NCBI RefSeq assembly: GCF_900890425.1
Contig: NZ_CAAHFG010000001.1
Span: forward strand, 868,001 to 932,000
Length of the DNA: 64,000 bases
From: Pontiella desulfatans
GTDB taxonomy: Bacteria > Verrucomicrobiota > Kiritimatiellia > Kiritimatiellales > Pontiellaceae
Direction: 5' to 3'
In this document: in pieces, positions 1-9,221 of the stretch
Numbering within the stretch: position 1 is the stretch's first letter
Layout of the letters: every line of letters begins with the position of its first letter
Translations under genes and position numbers: made by a program
The notes under the pieces: generated by a model
The model's input: the letters and a program-made list of their open reading frames with translations, nothing else
Database searches by the model: none
Told to the model about the DNA's origin: nothing

Positions 1-111
1 GGGGTGGGTTGGCTTTCGCCCAAATATTGCGCCGTCGGGATGGTCTTCTCCAACCTCGTCGTCATCTGGAACTCCATGCATGGCATGGCGCTCCCCGGGC
101 GCAAGGCGTAA
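1..111 (+). CDS. C-terminal end of a probable heavy-metal P-type ATPase (partial)
   Basis: An open frame enters from the left edge and stops at 109-111, giving 36 residues. The peptide has a proline, a hydrophobic run and then SNLVVIWNSM, which resembles the last transmembrane helix of copper/cadmium-type P1B ATPases, whose usual ending is a small-residue helix followed by a serine-rich SxxVVxNAxRL-like motif. Only the tail is visible, so the assignment rests on this short similarity. It converges with the minus-strand gene that ends at 139; no clear terminator lies between them. Confidence 0.4.
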   Translation, partial: GVGWLSPKYCAVGMVFSNLVVIWNSMHGMALPGRKA

Positions 112-138
112 CGAAGATTTAAAAAACCCCGCAGCGTG

Positions 139-2550
139 TCATTGCCGTGTTTCGAGGTAGTGCAGGAACTCGTTTTCCATGATGAACCCGTCGCCATTGG
201 CGTCGATGGTCCCGAATTTTTCAAGCAACGTCCCGAGGGCTTCGTCGGTGGAGAGCTTGCCGTTGCGGTCGAGATCGAACCGCCGGAGCATGGCATCGAA
301 TGCGCTGCCTTTCGGTTGGGCGGTCTTGGTGGCTCCGGTCACCGGCTTGGACGCCGAAACTTGGCGTCCAATGACCTGCCCGCCGAACGGATCCGGTTGG
401 AGATAGATGTGGTATTGCTGCGTGGCTTCGATGTTCTTTCGCGCGGAGAGGGAGTGCACGGAATAGTTGACCTGCAGGATGAGCGGTTTGGAGGGGTCGA
501 GTTTGCGTGCTTCCAGCAGGAACTCGCGGGGTTCGGCATCGGTGGCTTGGTCGGACACGCGGGGCGCGCTGTTCATGGACGGGGCAACCACCCCGACCGG
601 GGTCTTCAGGGCATATTTCATCGGTTCGCCCAGGTTGTTCCAGGCCACGCCGTAGAGCGGGTCGATGTGGAAGCCGAGGTAGATCTTGCCATTGCCGCTT
701 GCGAGCAGCTCCTTGTCGCCCTCGAAGCGGAGCTTCACATAGTGGGGCGAATTGGGATCGAGCGGGGTGGTTTCCAGCGGCAGGAAGCCACTGGCGATCA
801 ATACCTTCGCGCGCTCGACCAGTTTGCTGTCCGGGGAGCCGGCGCCCAGCTCGGTGTTGGGCAAGGCGCTCGCGGTGGTCGGGATCTCGACTTCGCCGGC
901 GATTTCCGCCAGCGCCTTGCGCAGGCCGGCTTCGTCGGAAATGGCACCGGCATAGACTTCCTCTCCGGCATTCGAAAAGATGAAAAGGTTGCTCTTGTTC
1001 GCTGGGGCCAGCGCTTCGGCGGCCTGGTTGTCCATCAGGTCGTACAACCACGGCACCGCCGTGAAAAGGAGTTCTTCGGCCACCTTGGCGTGGCGCGCTC
1101 GTTCCTGTTGCATGAAGGGTTCGATGTAGCCATTGCTTTCGGGATGGCGCAGGAAGCGGTAGAGGTAGAAAAAGTTGACACCCTTTGCCGTGTAGTCGCG
1201 CGCGGCGGCCTCCACATTCCGGTAGTGGCCAATAAAGTCCGGGTCGGTCAGGTCGCCCAGGGCAATGGCGGTATGGCCGGCATCCGCCACGATGCTACGG
1301 AGTTTCACCTTAATGTTTTGCGCATCGTGCACATAGACATCGGCCAGCTGTCGCTTGGGCTTCGATTCCGCTGGCGCGGCCGCCGGCGATGCCGAGCTTG
1401 AGCGGGGGATGGAGGCGCTTATTTTGGCGGCGGCATATTTGTCCGCCCGGTCGGCGGAGCGGAGGACGCGCGAAGCATCGTCCTTACCGATGTCGTCCTG
1501 CCCGGCCGCTCCGGCATTCTTGAAGAAGCTGGTGTCGGTGACGACGACGGAGGTGCCGGCCTCGATGCCGATGGCGCCCGCCCCCTTGCTGCAGAGGTTC
1601 TTGCTAAAGCTGCAGTTGGCGATGATCGGGACAAACTCGCCCTTGAGCGCAATGGCGCCGCCGTTGAGCTTTGCGCTGTTGTCGCTGAATTTCGTTTTAT
1701 GCAGCTCCAGGGCAATGCCTGCCTTCTTGCCGGTTGATGCCAGAATGGCGCCGCCGCTGGCGTCGGTGGAGTTGTAGGCAAAGCTGGCCCCGCTGATCCG
1801 GGCTTCCGAATCCGTCGGTAGCACGATGGCGCCGCCACCCTTCGGGGCAAAGTTGGAGGTGAATACGCAGTCGGTCGAATCGAACCAGCTACCCTTCGAC
1901 AACGAAACCGCGCCCCCCGTTTTGCCGGAGTTGGAGAAAAACGTGCAGTTGGTGGCCGTGAGTGCCGAGGATTCGCAATGGATGGCCCCCCCCGAAATGG
2001 CGGCGTTCTTTTCGAAGATGCAGTTGGCCACCGTGGCGTTCACGGTCCCCGCCGGAAGCAACAGGCCGCCGCCGTATTGGTTGTTTTCGCCCGAGTTGGC
2101 GTTGCCGCGCGATACGGTGAATCCATCCAGGCGCGTGTTCGATGCGCCGGTGACCACATGGTGGCAGTTATCCGAGCTGCTACCGGCGCGCCCGATGTCG
2201 CCGCTAAGGATCGTCCGGATCCCCTTGGGGTTGCGCTGGTCCAGGGCCGTTTCACTGCCCCGGAAACCGCCGTAGACCGCAACGCCCGGCTTCAAGGCAA
2301 AGGTCGTGTGGCGGTTGTCGCCATCCGGCTTGTAGGTTCCCGCCTTAACCCACACCTCGCCGCCCCCCAGCGCCGCCACATCGTCGATCGCCTGTTGCAG
2401 GGAAGGGAACGCCGTTTTCCACGATTCCCCCGTCGCGATCGAGGCCTTGGCCGCACCGTCAACATAGTTGGTTTTGGCATGGGACGCAGTGGCAACCAGC
2501 AGGCCAGCCACCGCAACGAGGACGCATCGATATCTATTTTGCAAAAACAT
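139..2550 (-). CDS. Secreted beta-helix / thioredoxin-like / EF-hand protein
   Basis: 803 residues from an ATG at 2550; a GTG 18 bases upstream would add six residues but the ATG places the signal peptide (basic RYR, then VLVAVAGLLVATASHA) at the N-terminus. Residues about 30-360 hold a right-handed parallel beta-helix of the polymorphic-repeat kind, with recurrent NCxF and GGAI motifs. An Ala/Ser/Pro-rich linker follows. Next comes a segment with NFFYLYRFLRHPE, like redoxin/deiodinase-type thioredoxin folds but with no CxxC seen, and then an uncharacterised beta-rich region. The C-terminus has two EF-hand loops (DLDRNGKLS and DANGDG) for calcium. Probably exported; substrate or partner unknown. 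No operon partner: upstream is the island boundary. Confidence 0.75.
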   Translation of the reverse strand: MFLQNRYRCVLVAVAGLLVATASHAKTNYVDGAAKASIATGESWKTAFPSLQQAIDDVAALGGGEVWVKAGTYKPDGDNRHTTFALKPGVAVYGGFRGSETALDQRNPKGIRTILSGDIGRAGSSSDNCHHVVTGASNTRLDGFTVSRGNANSGENNQYGGGLLLPAGTVNATVANCIFEKNAAISGGAIHCESSALTATNCTFFSNSGKTGGAVSLSKGSWFDSTDCVFTSNFAPKGGGAIVLPTDSEARISGASFAYNSTDASGGAILASTGKKAGIALELHKTKFSDNSAKLNGGAIALKGEFVPIIANCSFSKNLCSKGAGAIGIEAGTSVVVTDTSFFKNAGAAGQDDIGKDDASRVLRSADRADKYAAAKISASIPRSSSASPAAAPAESKPKRQLADVYVHDAQNIKVKLRSIVADAGHTAIALGDLTDPDFIGHYRNVEAAARDYTAKGVNFFYLYRFLRHPESNGYIEPFMQQERARHAKVAEELLFTAVPWLYDLMDNQAAEALAPANKSNLFIFSNAGEEVYAGAISDEAGLRKALAEIAGEVEIPTTASALPNTELGAGSPDSKLVERAKVLIASGFLPLETTPLDPNSPHYVKLRFEGDKELLASGNGKIYLGFHIDPLYGVAWNNLGEPMKYALKTPVGVVAPSMNSAPRVSDQATDAEPREFLLEARKLDPSKPLILQVNYSVHSLSARKNIEATQQYHIYLQPDPFGGQVIGRQVSASKPVTGATKTAQPKGSAFDAMLRRFDLDRNGKLSTDEALGTLLEKFGTIDANGDGFIMENEFLHYLETRQ

Positions 2551-2844
2551 GGGGCAAATACCTACCACGTTGCAATAACCCCCTCAAACCAAAAGCACAA
2601 ACACTTGACGCAACCGTACCGATGGAAAATGGATGAGTGGATGTTTGGATTGATGGATGACCGGAACAGCGATAGCGCGCGATCCGCTCGCGAATTACTC
2701 CGTCCCATTCCTCTTCAACCTGTTCCCGGGATAGGGATGAACCACTCTCCTCCAGAATCCGGTGAAGGGCTTGATCTGTTACCCGCCACGATGAAGACTA
2801 GATCCCGCTCTCCGCACATGCTCTTTACCGAACCCTAACACAGC
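2551..2844. other. Intergenic boundary between core gene and island
   Basis: No gene seen. Positions about 2621-2664 carry a word-like, TGGATGR-rich variable stretch similar in style to the low-complexity elements elsewhere in the window. Base composition shifts from GC-rich to nearer 48 percent at about 2840. No copy of the tRNA-Ser 3-prime end was found here by eye, so the distal attachment site of the island is not identified. Confidence 0.35.
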
Positions 2845-4641
2845 CTAAAACCTTTCCATTTTAAAGAGTCGTCCATCGGGACCACCATCGTGTAGCTCTA
2901 GCACCAGCTCGGAGGCCTGTGGGTTAAGCTCCTCTTCACCCACTTCCGTTGGTAGATCTTCATCGAGTGTACTGAAAATATACTGGATTCCATGCTTCTC
3001 CACGGTATCACGCACAATCTTAAGCAGTGCCCGTTTAACCTTGTCCTGCTTCTGCTCCAACCCACCATCATGGTATACGAAATGGTAAAAAGGATCTTCC
3101 CTGTAAGCAATGAGCACTGCCAGATCAAAGGCCATGCACAATATCTGTTTAAAGGTATTTCCCCGATGCTCTTCCGTGGTCTCGGATCGTGGATCTGTAA
3201 ACTGTGCGATAAAGTCCAGATTGCCCTTACCATTCAACTGCACATAGAACACCGCTGTTCGATGTAGCACTTCCTCTACTATACGGCTGAAGTTTCGCGA
3301 GATCTCTTCGTAGATCGGTATGCCACCCCGAGCCATTCCAACCATTCTTTCAATATCGAAAGCCAGGTTGTCTCTGGCTATCTTAGCGTTATGTATCTTC
3401 TCACTTAACGAGGAAATCTCGGCAACCTTCTTAAGTTTTTGCTCCATAAGGGCTAGGGCAGCACGGTCTTCATCCAACCGTTTTTGCAGGTCTTTATATT
3501 TTCTTAGGCTGTCGGTCCCACCAAGTACCGCCAATGCCTTCCTGCGCTGTTCCGACAGTTTACTGGAAGTTGCCTCATAGTCGCGAACAGTCTGCCGGAG
3601 ATCAGAGGCACGACGCTTTAAGTTGGTCTTCCTCTCCTGAAGGATACGATGATTAAACTCTACCAGTTCATCATAATCCTTAGAGAGCTGGCCAGGAAAG
3701 GCGAGTTCTGCCTCAGCAAACACGCGCTTTACATCAGCTAGATTGAACTCAACATTTTCCTGCAGTCCGCGATCGATTTGAGCAAGATCGTGGCGAGCGT
3801 TGTAAACGAGAGTGTTAACCTCTGCGAGGTCGGCCTCTACCTGCTCTGCAGTAGATTTAGCAAGGTCCGCTTCCTGCGAGTGAAAATCAAATCGATCTAG
3901 GGCTTCGACCTTAGCCTTAACACCATCACGAAGTACGGCCACATTAGCCTTCAGTTTCTCAAACTCAGGTGCGGAGACCGTTACTTCTGCCTGGAGTTGC
4001 TCCTGCTTTTGTTCAAGCTCCAAGACAAAATCGTCCGCTTTGTATTTTGCTTTGACCAGCTTTCCGTTGAATCCTAGTATATCCGCAAGGTAAGGCTTCC
4101 AGTCGGCATGTTTACCCCGACTGAATTTGGCCAGCTGAAAGACATCACCGTAGTCTTTCTGACTTCTTAAAAAATACGTAACCCCCTTGCGATACTCCCA
4201 GGGCTTAATCGATGTCAGCCCTAGGAATCCATCCAGCATTACGCGAGCACGCTTAAAGGTAATACGGGCATGATCCCACTGAAGATCGTCTAGGCAGGAG
4301 AAGTCCTGATGAGAGGACGAGTGGCGTTTAAATGATATCTTCGTCGGCTCTGAAACAGAACGGCGAATTGTTATATAGCCCCCGACATGCGTACGCAATT
4401 CCAGGTAAAACGTGAACTTTCCAAACCGCGTTCTTTGCGTCTTTAAGAAGTGGTTCTTTCCCATATTGCAGAGCAGTCCAAAGTCTATTACCTCGATCAG
4501 CAGTGACTTACCTAGGCAGTGAGAATGCTTATTCGGATCTTTAGGATATTGGACACGAGCAAGTATCGCATTCAGTCCGTCCCCAAAGTCGATGGGTTCA
4601 AACAACTCTGGTAGATTTGTATATAGGCGACTTAGTTTCAT
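2845..4641 (-). CDS. ABC-three-component system ATPase, DUF2326 family
   Basis: 598 residues. SMC/Rad50-like ABC ATPase with a degenerate Walker A (CLGKSLL, about residues 43-49), a long coiled coil at about 200-430, and a C-terminal half with the Walker-B-like FVYHDGG motif and the DUF2326 ending STLDEDLP. In ABC-3C systems this ATPase is thought to sense or remodel nucleoprotein and to license an effector nuclease; that is family knowledge (the Aravind-group classification), not shown here. Last gene of a five-gene operon, its start overlapping the stop of the middle component by 4 bp, so translational coupling is likely. Codon use is lower in GC than the flanking chromosome. Confidence 0.85.
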   Translation of the reverse strand: MKLSRLYTNLPELFEPIDFGDGLNAILARVQYPKDPNKHSHCLGKSLLIEVIDFGLLCNMGKNHFLKTQRTRFGKFTFYLELRTHVGGYITIRRSVSEPTKISFKRHSSSHQDFSCLDDLQWDHARITFKRARVMLDGFLGLTSIKPWEYRKGVTYFLRSQKDYGDVFQLAKFSRGKHADWKPYLADILGFNGKLVKAKYKADDFVLELEQKQEQLQAEVTVSAPEFEKLKANVAVLRDGVKAKVEALDRFDFHSQEADLAKSTAEQVEADLAEVNTLVYNARHDLAQIDRGLQENVEFNLADVKRVFAEAELAFPGQLSKDYDELVEFNHRILQERKTNLKRRASDLRQTVRDYEATSSKLSEQRRKALAVLGGTDSLRKYKDLQKRLDEDRAALALMEQKLKKVAEISSLSEKIHNAKIARDNLAFDIERMVGMARGGIPIYEEISRNFSRIVEEVLHRTAVFYVQLNGKGNLDFIAQFTDPRSETTEEHRGNTFKQILCMAFDLAVLIAYREDPFYHFVYHDGGLEQKQDKVKRALLKIVRDTVEKHGIQYIFSTLDEDLPTEVGEEELNPQASELVLELHDGGPDGRLFKMERF

Positions 4642-4886
4642 TTCTTCCCTTTAGGGTGAATGTATTCAAAGCAGTCGGTTTGGGAGTGGTATTCTATGCG
4701 CCCCAGGAGATAGAGAAAGTGAATCGTCGGCAGAAAGACAACATCACCATCGTTGCCCAACGGCTCGAGAGATTGCTTTAACTCTGAGTAACTGCATATG
4801 CGGTGTCGCTGCAGGCTCTTCAGTAGAATACTGGCGGCCCGTAGCACACACGAATTCAAGTTCAAATGTTTAGCGGCCCGGATCAC
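4638..4886 (-). CDS. ABC-three-component system middle component (small wHTH-like)
   Basis: 82 residues, overlapping the genes on both sides by 4 bp (ATGA type). The position between a DUF2326 ATPase and a nuclease effector, the size, and the helix-rich sequence with the ending FLYLLGRIEYHSQTDCFEY match the short middle components of ABC-3C systems (probably MC6). These are winged-helix adaptors. Assignment is by context plus overall pattern, since the family is short and poorly conserved. Expected to bridge effector and ATPase. Confidence 0.75.
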   Translation of the reverse strand: MIRAAKHLNLNSCVLRAASILLKSLQRHRICSYSELKQSLEPLGNDGDVVFLPTIHFLYLLGRIEYHSQTDCFEYIHPKGKK

Positions 4887-5815
4887 TCTTTCTCTCCAAT
4901 GTCACAGTCGACATACATGTAGTGAACCAACACTTTAGACAACCGTCTCCTCGAAGCAGGTTGCAACTCGGGACTGCGTTGATGGACGAGCTTGGCAACC
5001 TCTTCGAGGGCATGATCAAAATTAGGGTAACGTTCTTTGTGTAATATGAGCTGCCCCTTGAGTTCATCAGCTACTGCATGATACTGGTCAGCCTCTGTTT
5101 GATTCCGTGGGTTTTTAAGAAAGGCCCGTATATCTGAGAAGTGCATCATCGAGTCATCGCAGATGTATTTGTAGTATTCCTCGCTAACACCGTTGATCTC
5201 ATTCTTCTTGGCCATACCGGGATATTCAAAGTCATGCTGACTATCGAACGAGGTGGGGATGTTGTCCCGTTGTTCGTGAAACTGCACAATCACATCACGT
5301 ATGTCTTCAGGCGTGAACTGAATAGAAGAACGGAGTTTATCTAGGCCGGATATTCTTACGATATGAGAGTGAACAAGCAACTCGCGTTCGATGTCCTCCA
5401 ACCCTCTTAACCACACATGCTCAACACCGGTCTCATCTTTAATCCGCTGAGGTATTTTATCCTCTGCACCGCCAGTCTTTCGGCGGTTGGTAAATATAAG
5501 ATAATGGGTTAGCAACCCGTCTTCATGCTGCCGTTTTATCTTTGGTATTTCTTTGTTAATAATCGTTGTCGAAAAGTCGTATTCCGAACAAGAAGAGGGA
5601 AATGAAGTATGCTTTGCCTGAATAATAAACTTACCCTCCGCTGGCTCTGTATCGCTGGGAAAGCATGAGGCTTTGCCAACAAACTTTGCATCCTTACCCC
5701 CGTCCTTCCCTGGTGCAAAAGAGGTAACTCCTGCCCCGAGCAGCTCCCTGCATATAAGAGTGACCAAATCTTCAAACTCTGCATCTGTTAGCTCATGTAT
5801 TGGGAAACGAGACAT
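4883..5815 (-). CDS. ABC-three-component effector with restriction-endonuclease fold
   Basis: 310 residues. The N-terminal about 130 residues look like a PD-(D/E)xK/Mrr-type nuclease: FEDLVTLICRELLG, then GKDGGKDAKF with the metal-binding Asp, then FIIQAKHT, where QAK replaces the usual ExK. The remaining part carries the conserved C-terminal region by which ABC-3C effectors join the middle component (family knowledge). Likely cleaves DNA when the ATPase module is triggered, for example by phage or plasmid. It follows the preceding operon gene by only 9 bp. Confidence 0.8.
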   Translation of the reverse strand: MSRFPIHELTDAEFEDLVTLICRELLGAGVTSFAPGKDGGKDAKFVGKASCFPSDTEPAEGKFIIQAKHTSFPSSCSEYDFSTTIINKEIPKIKRQHEDGLLTHYLIFTNRRKTGGAEDKIPQRIKDETGVEHVWLRGLEDIERELLVHSHIVRISGLDKLRSSIQFTPEDIRDVIVQFHEQRDNIPTSFDSQHDFEYPGMAKKNEINGVSEEYYKYICDDSMMHFSDIRAFLKNPRNQTEADQYHAVADELKGQLILHKERYPNFDHALEEVAKLVHQRSPELQPASRRRLSKVLVHYMYVDCDIGEKE

Positions 5816-5824
5816 ATTATGACC

Positions 5825-6991
5825 TCAAACTCTACTTGATAGAAACCTTTGGGTCTCACTGAGTTGGCTCTTGGCCATGAATACTGTTGACTCAAGCTCA
5901 TTCCACGGCACATCCGGCAACTCCGCGGCCTTACGATCAAGCTCAGCCTGGTAGGCTTCTGCTATGCTGAAGTGTTGCTCTAAGTTCCCAAACATGGCGT
6001 TCAATACATCGTTCTGCTTACGAGCCATGGTTATGAACTCACCTCCCATGAGGTTGTTATACACTGCGTCAAAAGCCGTATTGACGGTTTTTCCCACTAC
6101 GGCACCGGTCGCGACACCGACTGGTATGGCTACCGCCAAACCAAGGCCTGCGGTTGGGATACCTATGGCCGCCATGGTTGCACCTACTGCAAATGAGGTG
6201 ACACCGCCTGTAACAGCTGCACGAACAGAGCAACTGACAGTATTATCCACCGCGTCATCGCTCCGCATGGTTCCCTTCGAACACTTGTAGAGGTTGATCG
6301 AGCCCTTGATAGCAAAAGATAGCACTGCAGCAATGCCCGCAGCCTTGAGTGCGTTGATCGCCAAGTGCTCTGTAAGATCGAAAGCTTCTAGATTGTCGCG
6401 AGCATGATCTTGCGCCTTGAGGAGGATGTCACGCGATGTATCGCTGTTCATCCCACTGTCAATCACCGTGGTTCCGGTATCACTGTTAACCGCGATTCCA
6501 GAGCCGGGAGATGATTCAATAAAACCGGGTTTATTTAAGATTGCCTGATAGGTCTCGGAGTTCACTCCAACCCCATCAACTCCGTTGGCGATACTATATT
6601 TCCCTGTAAGGATCTGGGGATCGACATGAGCGCCAATAGAGTGCTTTAGCTGAATATTCTCGCCCGTCTTGGAAACATAGTCTACGTATTGATCAATGCC
6701 ACTCGTTGAAAGAGTTCCTCCTGACAGGTTAGGAGCATGCCCTTCAGACACTAACTTCTCGAAGACGACACGGCCGGTATTTTGGCCCTGATAGGAACCA
6801 TAGTTCTTGGAGTCACCCAACCACTTACCCCATTCTTCAACAGTCTGGATTGAACCAGCCCCATTGCCCTTCATGAGCAACTGAAACCACTCGGGTTTAA
6901 ACAGATCTGATACATGTCGCCATATCCCGGCGTCGTGTGCGAAATAAACAGCAGGGGCAATGCCCTCTGCTCCACGTGTGTCGATACTCAT
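5825..6991 (-). CDS. Unrecognised protein with glycine-rich hydrophobic centre
   Basis: 388 residues, no family recognised. The N-terminal 200 residues are soluble-looking and rich in Gly/Ser/Asp. Residues about 209-230 (AAGIAAVLSFAIKG) and 258-310 form hydrophobic Gly/Ala segments resembling glycine-zipper or pore-type helices, around a short loop with two cysteines. The C-terminal 70 residues are helical and charged. Start ATG at 6991, 9 bp after the gene ending at 7001, and 9 bp before the ABC-3C effector, so it is the second gene of the same operon. A membrane-acting effector or a sensor for the ABC-3C system are both possible; neither is shown. Confidence 0.6.
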   Translation of the reverse strand: MSIDTRGAEGIAPAVYFAHDAGIWRHVSDLFKPEWFQLLMKGNGAGSIQTVEEWGKWLGDSKNYGSYQGQNTGRVVFEKLVSEGHAPNLSGGTLSTSGIDQYVDYVSKTGENIQLKHSIGAHVDPQILTGKYSIANGVDGVGVNSETYQAILNKPGFIESSPGSGIAVNSDTGTTVIDSGMNSDTSRDILLKAQDHARDNLEAFDLTEHLAINALKAAGIAAVLSFAIKGSINLYKCSKGTMRSDDAVDNTVSCSVRAAVTGGVTSFAVGATMAAIGIPTAGLGLAVAIPVGVATGAVVGKTVNTAFDAVYNNLMGGEFITMARKQNDVLNAMFGNLEQHFSIAEAYQAELDRKAAELPDVPWNELESTVFMAKSQLSETQRFLSSRV

Positions 6992-7000
6992 GCGTGCCCC

Positions 7001-8359
7001 TTATGCTGCGTTGGCTGTCACTCCAGCGGATTCTGCTTCCTTCACGATTTCTACCAACTGCTTATTTTGTGTGGCCAACTGCTTAACGGCCCCTTGAAGC
7101 TCTTCTGACAACGAAATCAAACGGAAGTGCTCATCGATAGCTGTCGTCAGTGTCTGCTGGTGCTGAACAATCTTCGACAAAAGATTACCAACGTCGTGAG
7201 CTACAACAGTCAACATTGCACCGCCTGCCGTGAGATTTTGACGATTCTCCGAAGAAATCTGATTCCAAAGCCCCTTGAGCCAAGCCTGCTCGGCAACCTC
7301 AGAATAGGCTTTATTCATGTTCTGCAGATAAAGGTGAATGTTCGAGCATAACGTCAACATCTCACCCGTTTCCGCCGCGAGTTTCTCGAAAATATTACGT
7401 ACCTCTATAATGCGCTCCTCCCTTACCTCGTCCTCGGCCTTCAGGGCGAGTGTGGACAGAATTGCATTCAGCTTCTTGTAATCCACTTTAGACAAGACTC
7501 CTGAGGCAATCACCATCCCGACAACACCAGTTAGAGCCGCCACTCCCGTAACCACTGCTCCCCGTGAAAACTTCGTTACTTCGGAAAAAACAATAAGTTC
7601 ATTAAAGTGTCGGCATCCCAGGATTTTCCCTAATTGTTTGTCGTCCTCATCCTGTGCATGCTCCGCCTCAACATCATCCCGAATTTCAAGCACACGATCC
7701 GGTGCAACCTTCATCACCCGAGCAAGGGTTTCGTGTAATGCCAACTCCTTGCGCTTAACAGTATCGCTGGCCAAAGCCATTGAATAGGTAAACCGAAGAA
7801 TCTGATCCTTGCCACCTGCATCTTGCGATGCACATATCTTGCCCAGAACCTTTTCCATGGAGCTTGACTCAGCTTTCTTATACAAAGCTTCCGCCTCGGA
7901 AAAGAAAACGGCTAAGAACTCCTTCTTAACCTCTTCGAGCACATCCAGATTCTTAATGAAAAACGTAAGGATGCGCTCTTCCTCTTGGTCAACTTCGTCA
8001 TCACATCTGGTCATGAAGTATCCGGCCGTAAGCATGGGCTTAACCTGCTTGATAATCTTTTCCCCAATATGTCGCCGAAACAACCGAAACAAGGCTTCAT
8101 CATCCAGGTTGCTGGTAAATGGCACCCTTAATTTCTTCATGAGAAGTTCTGTGCTGGCTCGCAGGATGGTGCTCTGCTCAGCAGTGGGGTCGGAAATGTT
8201 TGCAGCTGTCTGCAATTCTTTAAAGAATATCGTAGGCAGCTCACTCTCGGATGCCGTTCTAGCACTCTTTCTAACAGCAACATCTTCGGCCATATCCATG
8301 AGCAGCTCACGAACCTCTTCAGCACTCATGAGTGCGTAATAGTATACCAAATTCCTCAC
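7001..8359 (-). CDS. Unrecognised helical protein, weakly TerB-like, first gene of island operon
   Basis: 452 residues from a GTG at 8359. This start is chosen because AGGGGG lies 5-6 bases upstream; the internal ATG at codon 11 has no ribosome-binding site. The middle (about 100-230) is all-helical and acidic with a TerB-like feel (DEVDQEEERILTFF; KELALHETLARVM). Residues about 268-290 (VVTGVAALTGVVGMVIASGV) form one hydrophobic segment. The C-terminal 100 residues are a probable coiled coil. It leads the operon that ends with the ABC-3C genes. Function not recognised; an association with the neighbouring 388-residue protein is inferred from spacing and from both having hydrophobic Gly/Ala segments. 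Confidence 0.6.
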   Translation of the reverse strand: MRNLVYYYALMSAEEVRELLMDMAEDVAVRKSARTASESELPTIFFKELQTAANISDPTAEQSTILRASTELLMKKLRVPFTSNLDDEALFRLFRRHIGEKIIKQVKPMLTAGYFMTRCDDEVDQEEERILTFFIKNLDVLEEVKKEFLAVFFSEAEALYKKAESSSMEKVLGKICASQDAGGKDQILRFTYSMALASDTVKRKELALHETLARVMKVAPDRVLEIRDDVEAEHAQDEDDKQLGKILGCRHFNELIVFSEVTKFSRGAVVTGVAALTGVVGMVIASGVLSKVDYKKLNAILSTLALKAEDEVREERIIEVRNIFEKLAAETGEMLTLCSNIHLYLQNMNKAYSEVAEQAWLKGLWNQISSENRQNLTAGGAMLTVVAHDVGNLLSKIVQHQQTLTTAIDEHFRLISLSEELQGAVKQLATQNKQLVEIVKEAESAGVTANAA

Positions 8360-8468
8360 ATTTCCCCCTAACTAAATTATCGAACAACCCTTCACCAGTG
8401 AAATCACAAGGCGTCAAACCTACTCGTTTCTAATTTAGCCCATTAGACCAACCAGCTAAAGTGTATTG

Positions 8469-8738
8469 TTAAAAATAAGAAACTTGACTAATGACTGACA
8501 TTGGGTTTCTTGGAGCAAAAAAGAAGGGTGGAGCATTCCCTTCACCTCCTCCTACCGCAGCTTCTAACTCATCTGACGTTTTCAGGGGCTGGAGGATTTC
8601 CCGCTTTCCAATCGCCTCACGGCAGTCTGCCGGAACGGCTAGTCGGAAGTATAGGGTCTTGCCCCGTGGGATGACGTTTTTCATGGTAATAGTAATAACC
8701 ATAATTGCTCCAAATTTTGTAGCATAAATTTGTAGCAA
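8469..8738 (-). pseudogene. Truncated tyrosine recombinase (integrase N-terminus)
   Basis: The frame codes for NVIPRGKTLYFRLAVPADC followed by REAIGKREILQPLKTSDELEAA, the conserved beginning of phage-type integrases (the DUF6538-like SAM-like N-terminal region). The match then stops: the rest of the frame is unrelated and no catalytic R-H-R-Y domain follows. The likely native start is the ATG at 8684. It lies 50 bp from the 3-prime end of tRNA-Ser and reads away from it, the usual arrangement for an island integrase beside its attachment site, so it is read as the relic of the enzyme that brought in the 2845-8359 operon. Confidence 0.7.
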
Positions 8739-8786
8739 AACGCATTTTTCTCTAGGTTTTTAGGTATTTCCTAGAGAAAAAGGGAA

Positions 8787-8862
<76 letters not shown>

Positions 8863-8876
<14 letters not shown>

Positions 8877-9051
8877 TAAATCTGTTTTTGAGCCAACGGC
8901 GTCCCCAACCTGACTTGAGATACCGCTCTCTCTTTTCCGCTGTGTTCCTGTCTGGATGTTCCTCCAGAAAAACCCGCTCCCAAGGGCGGAAAGCCTTGGT
9001 CGATTTTACTCGGCCCGCATTGTGCGATTTTAAGCGCTCATCGGGCGGTGC
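8863..9051 (-). pseudogene. GIY-YIG nuclease C-terminal fragment overlapping tRNA-Ser
   Basis: Reading minus strand from about 9051 gives 62 residues including ERLKSHNAGRVKSTK, then FRPWERVFLEEHPDRNTAEK and REKYLKSG-like [15 protein letters not shown]. This is the second half of UPF0213/GIY-YIG single-domain nucleases, with the conserved HN, the Arg and the catalytic Glu region. The GIY and YIG motifs of the first half are absent; upstream in frame is sequence derived from a tRNA copy and a palindrome. The frame stops at 8863-8865 inside the tRNA 5-prime end. No start codon or binding site is convincing, so it is treated as a remnant. Confidence 0.6.
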
Positions 9052-9112
9052 CTTAAACCCGCGTGATGGCTCTTCGAGCCAAACGCGGCCGTCTGCACTC
9101 AGACATCTCTCC
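9047..9112 (-). repeat. Partial tRNA-Ser copy interrupted by a palindrome
   Basis: Positions 9096-9112 repeat exactly the first 17 nt of the tRNA-Ser gene, and 9047-9059 repeat the D-arm part that follows it in the tRNA with one change. Between them lie 36 extra bases (9060-9095) that fold on themselves: outer CGCG/CGCG and inner GGCTC-TTC-GAGCC. The rest of the tRNA is not recognisable, so this is a fragment and not a working gene. Confidence 0.6.
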
Positions 9113-9221
9113 GTTTGGAAGAGGCGGAATGTATAAAGACCGGTGCTTTCAACGCAAGTCCATTCTGCTGGAAACCTTCGGCTGCTGGGTGTTCGAACCC
9201 CCTGGGGTAAAAAAAGGAATC

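Noticed and set aside
136-1401. 421-codon plus-strand open frame opposite the beta-helix protein
   Set aside because: It is the antisense shadow of a GC-rich gene with a signal peptide and EF-hands; its own translation has no recognisable domain and skewed composition.
9120-9215. Second tRNA gene with GTTCGAACCCCC T-arm-like sequence
   Set aside because: The T-arm-like and anticodon-like pieces are in the wrong order and no acceptor stem pairs.
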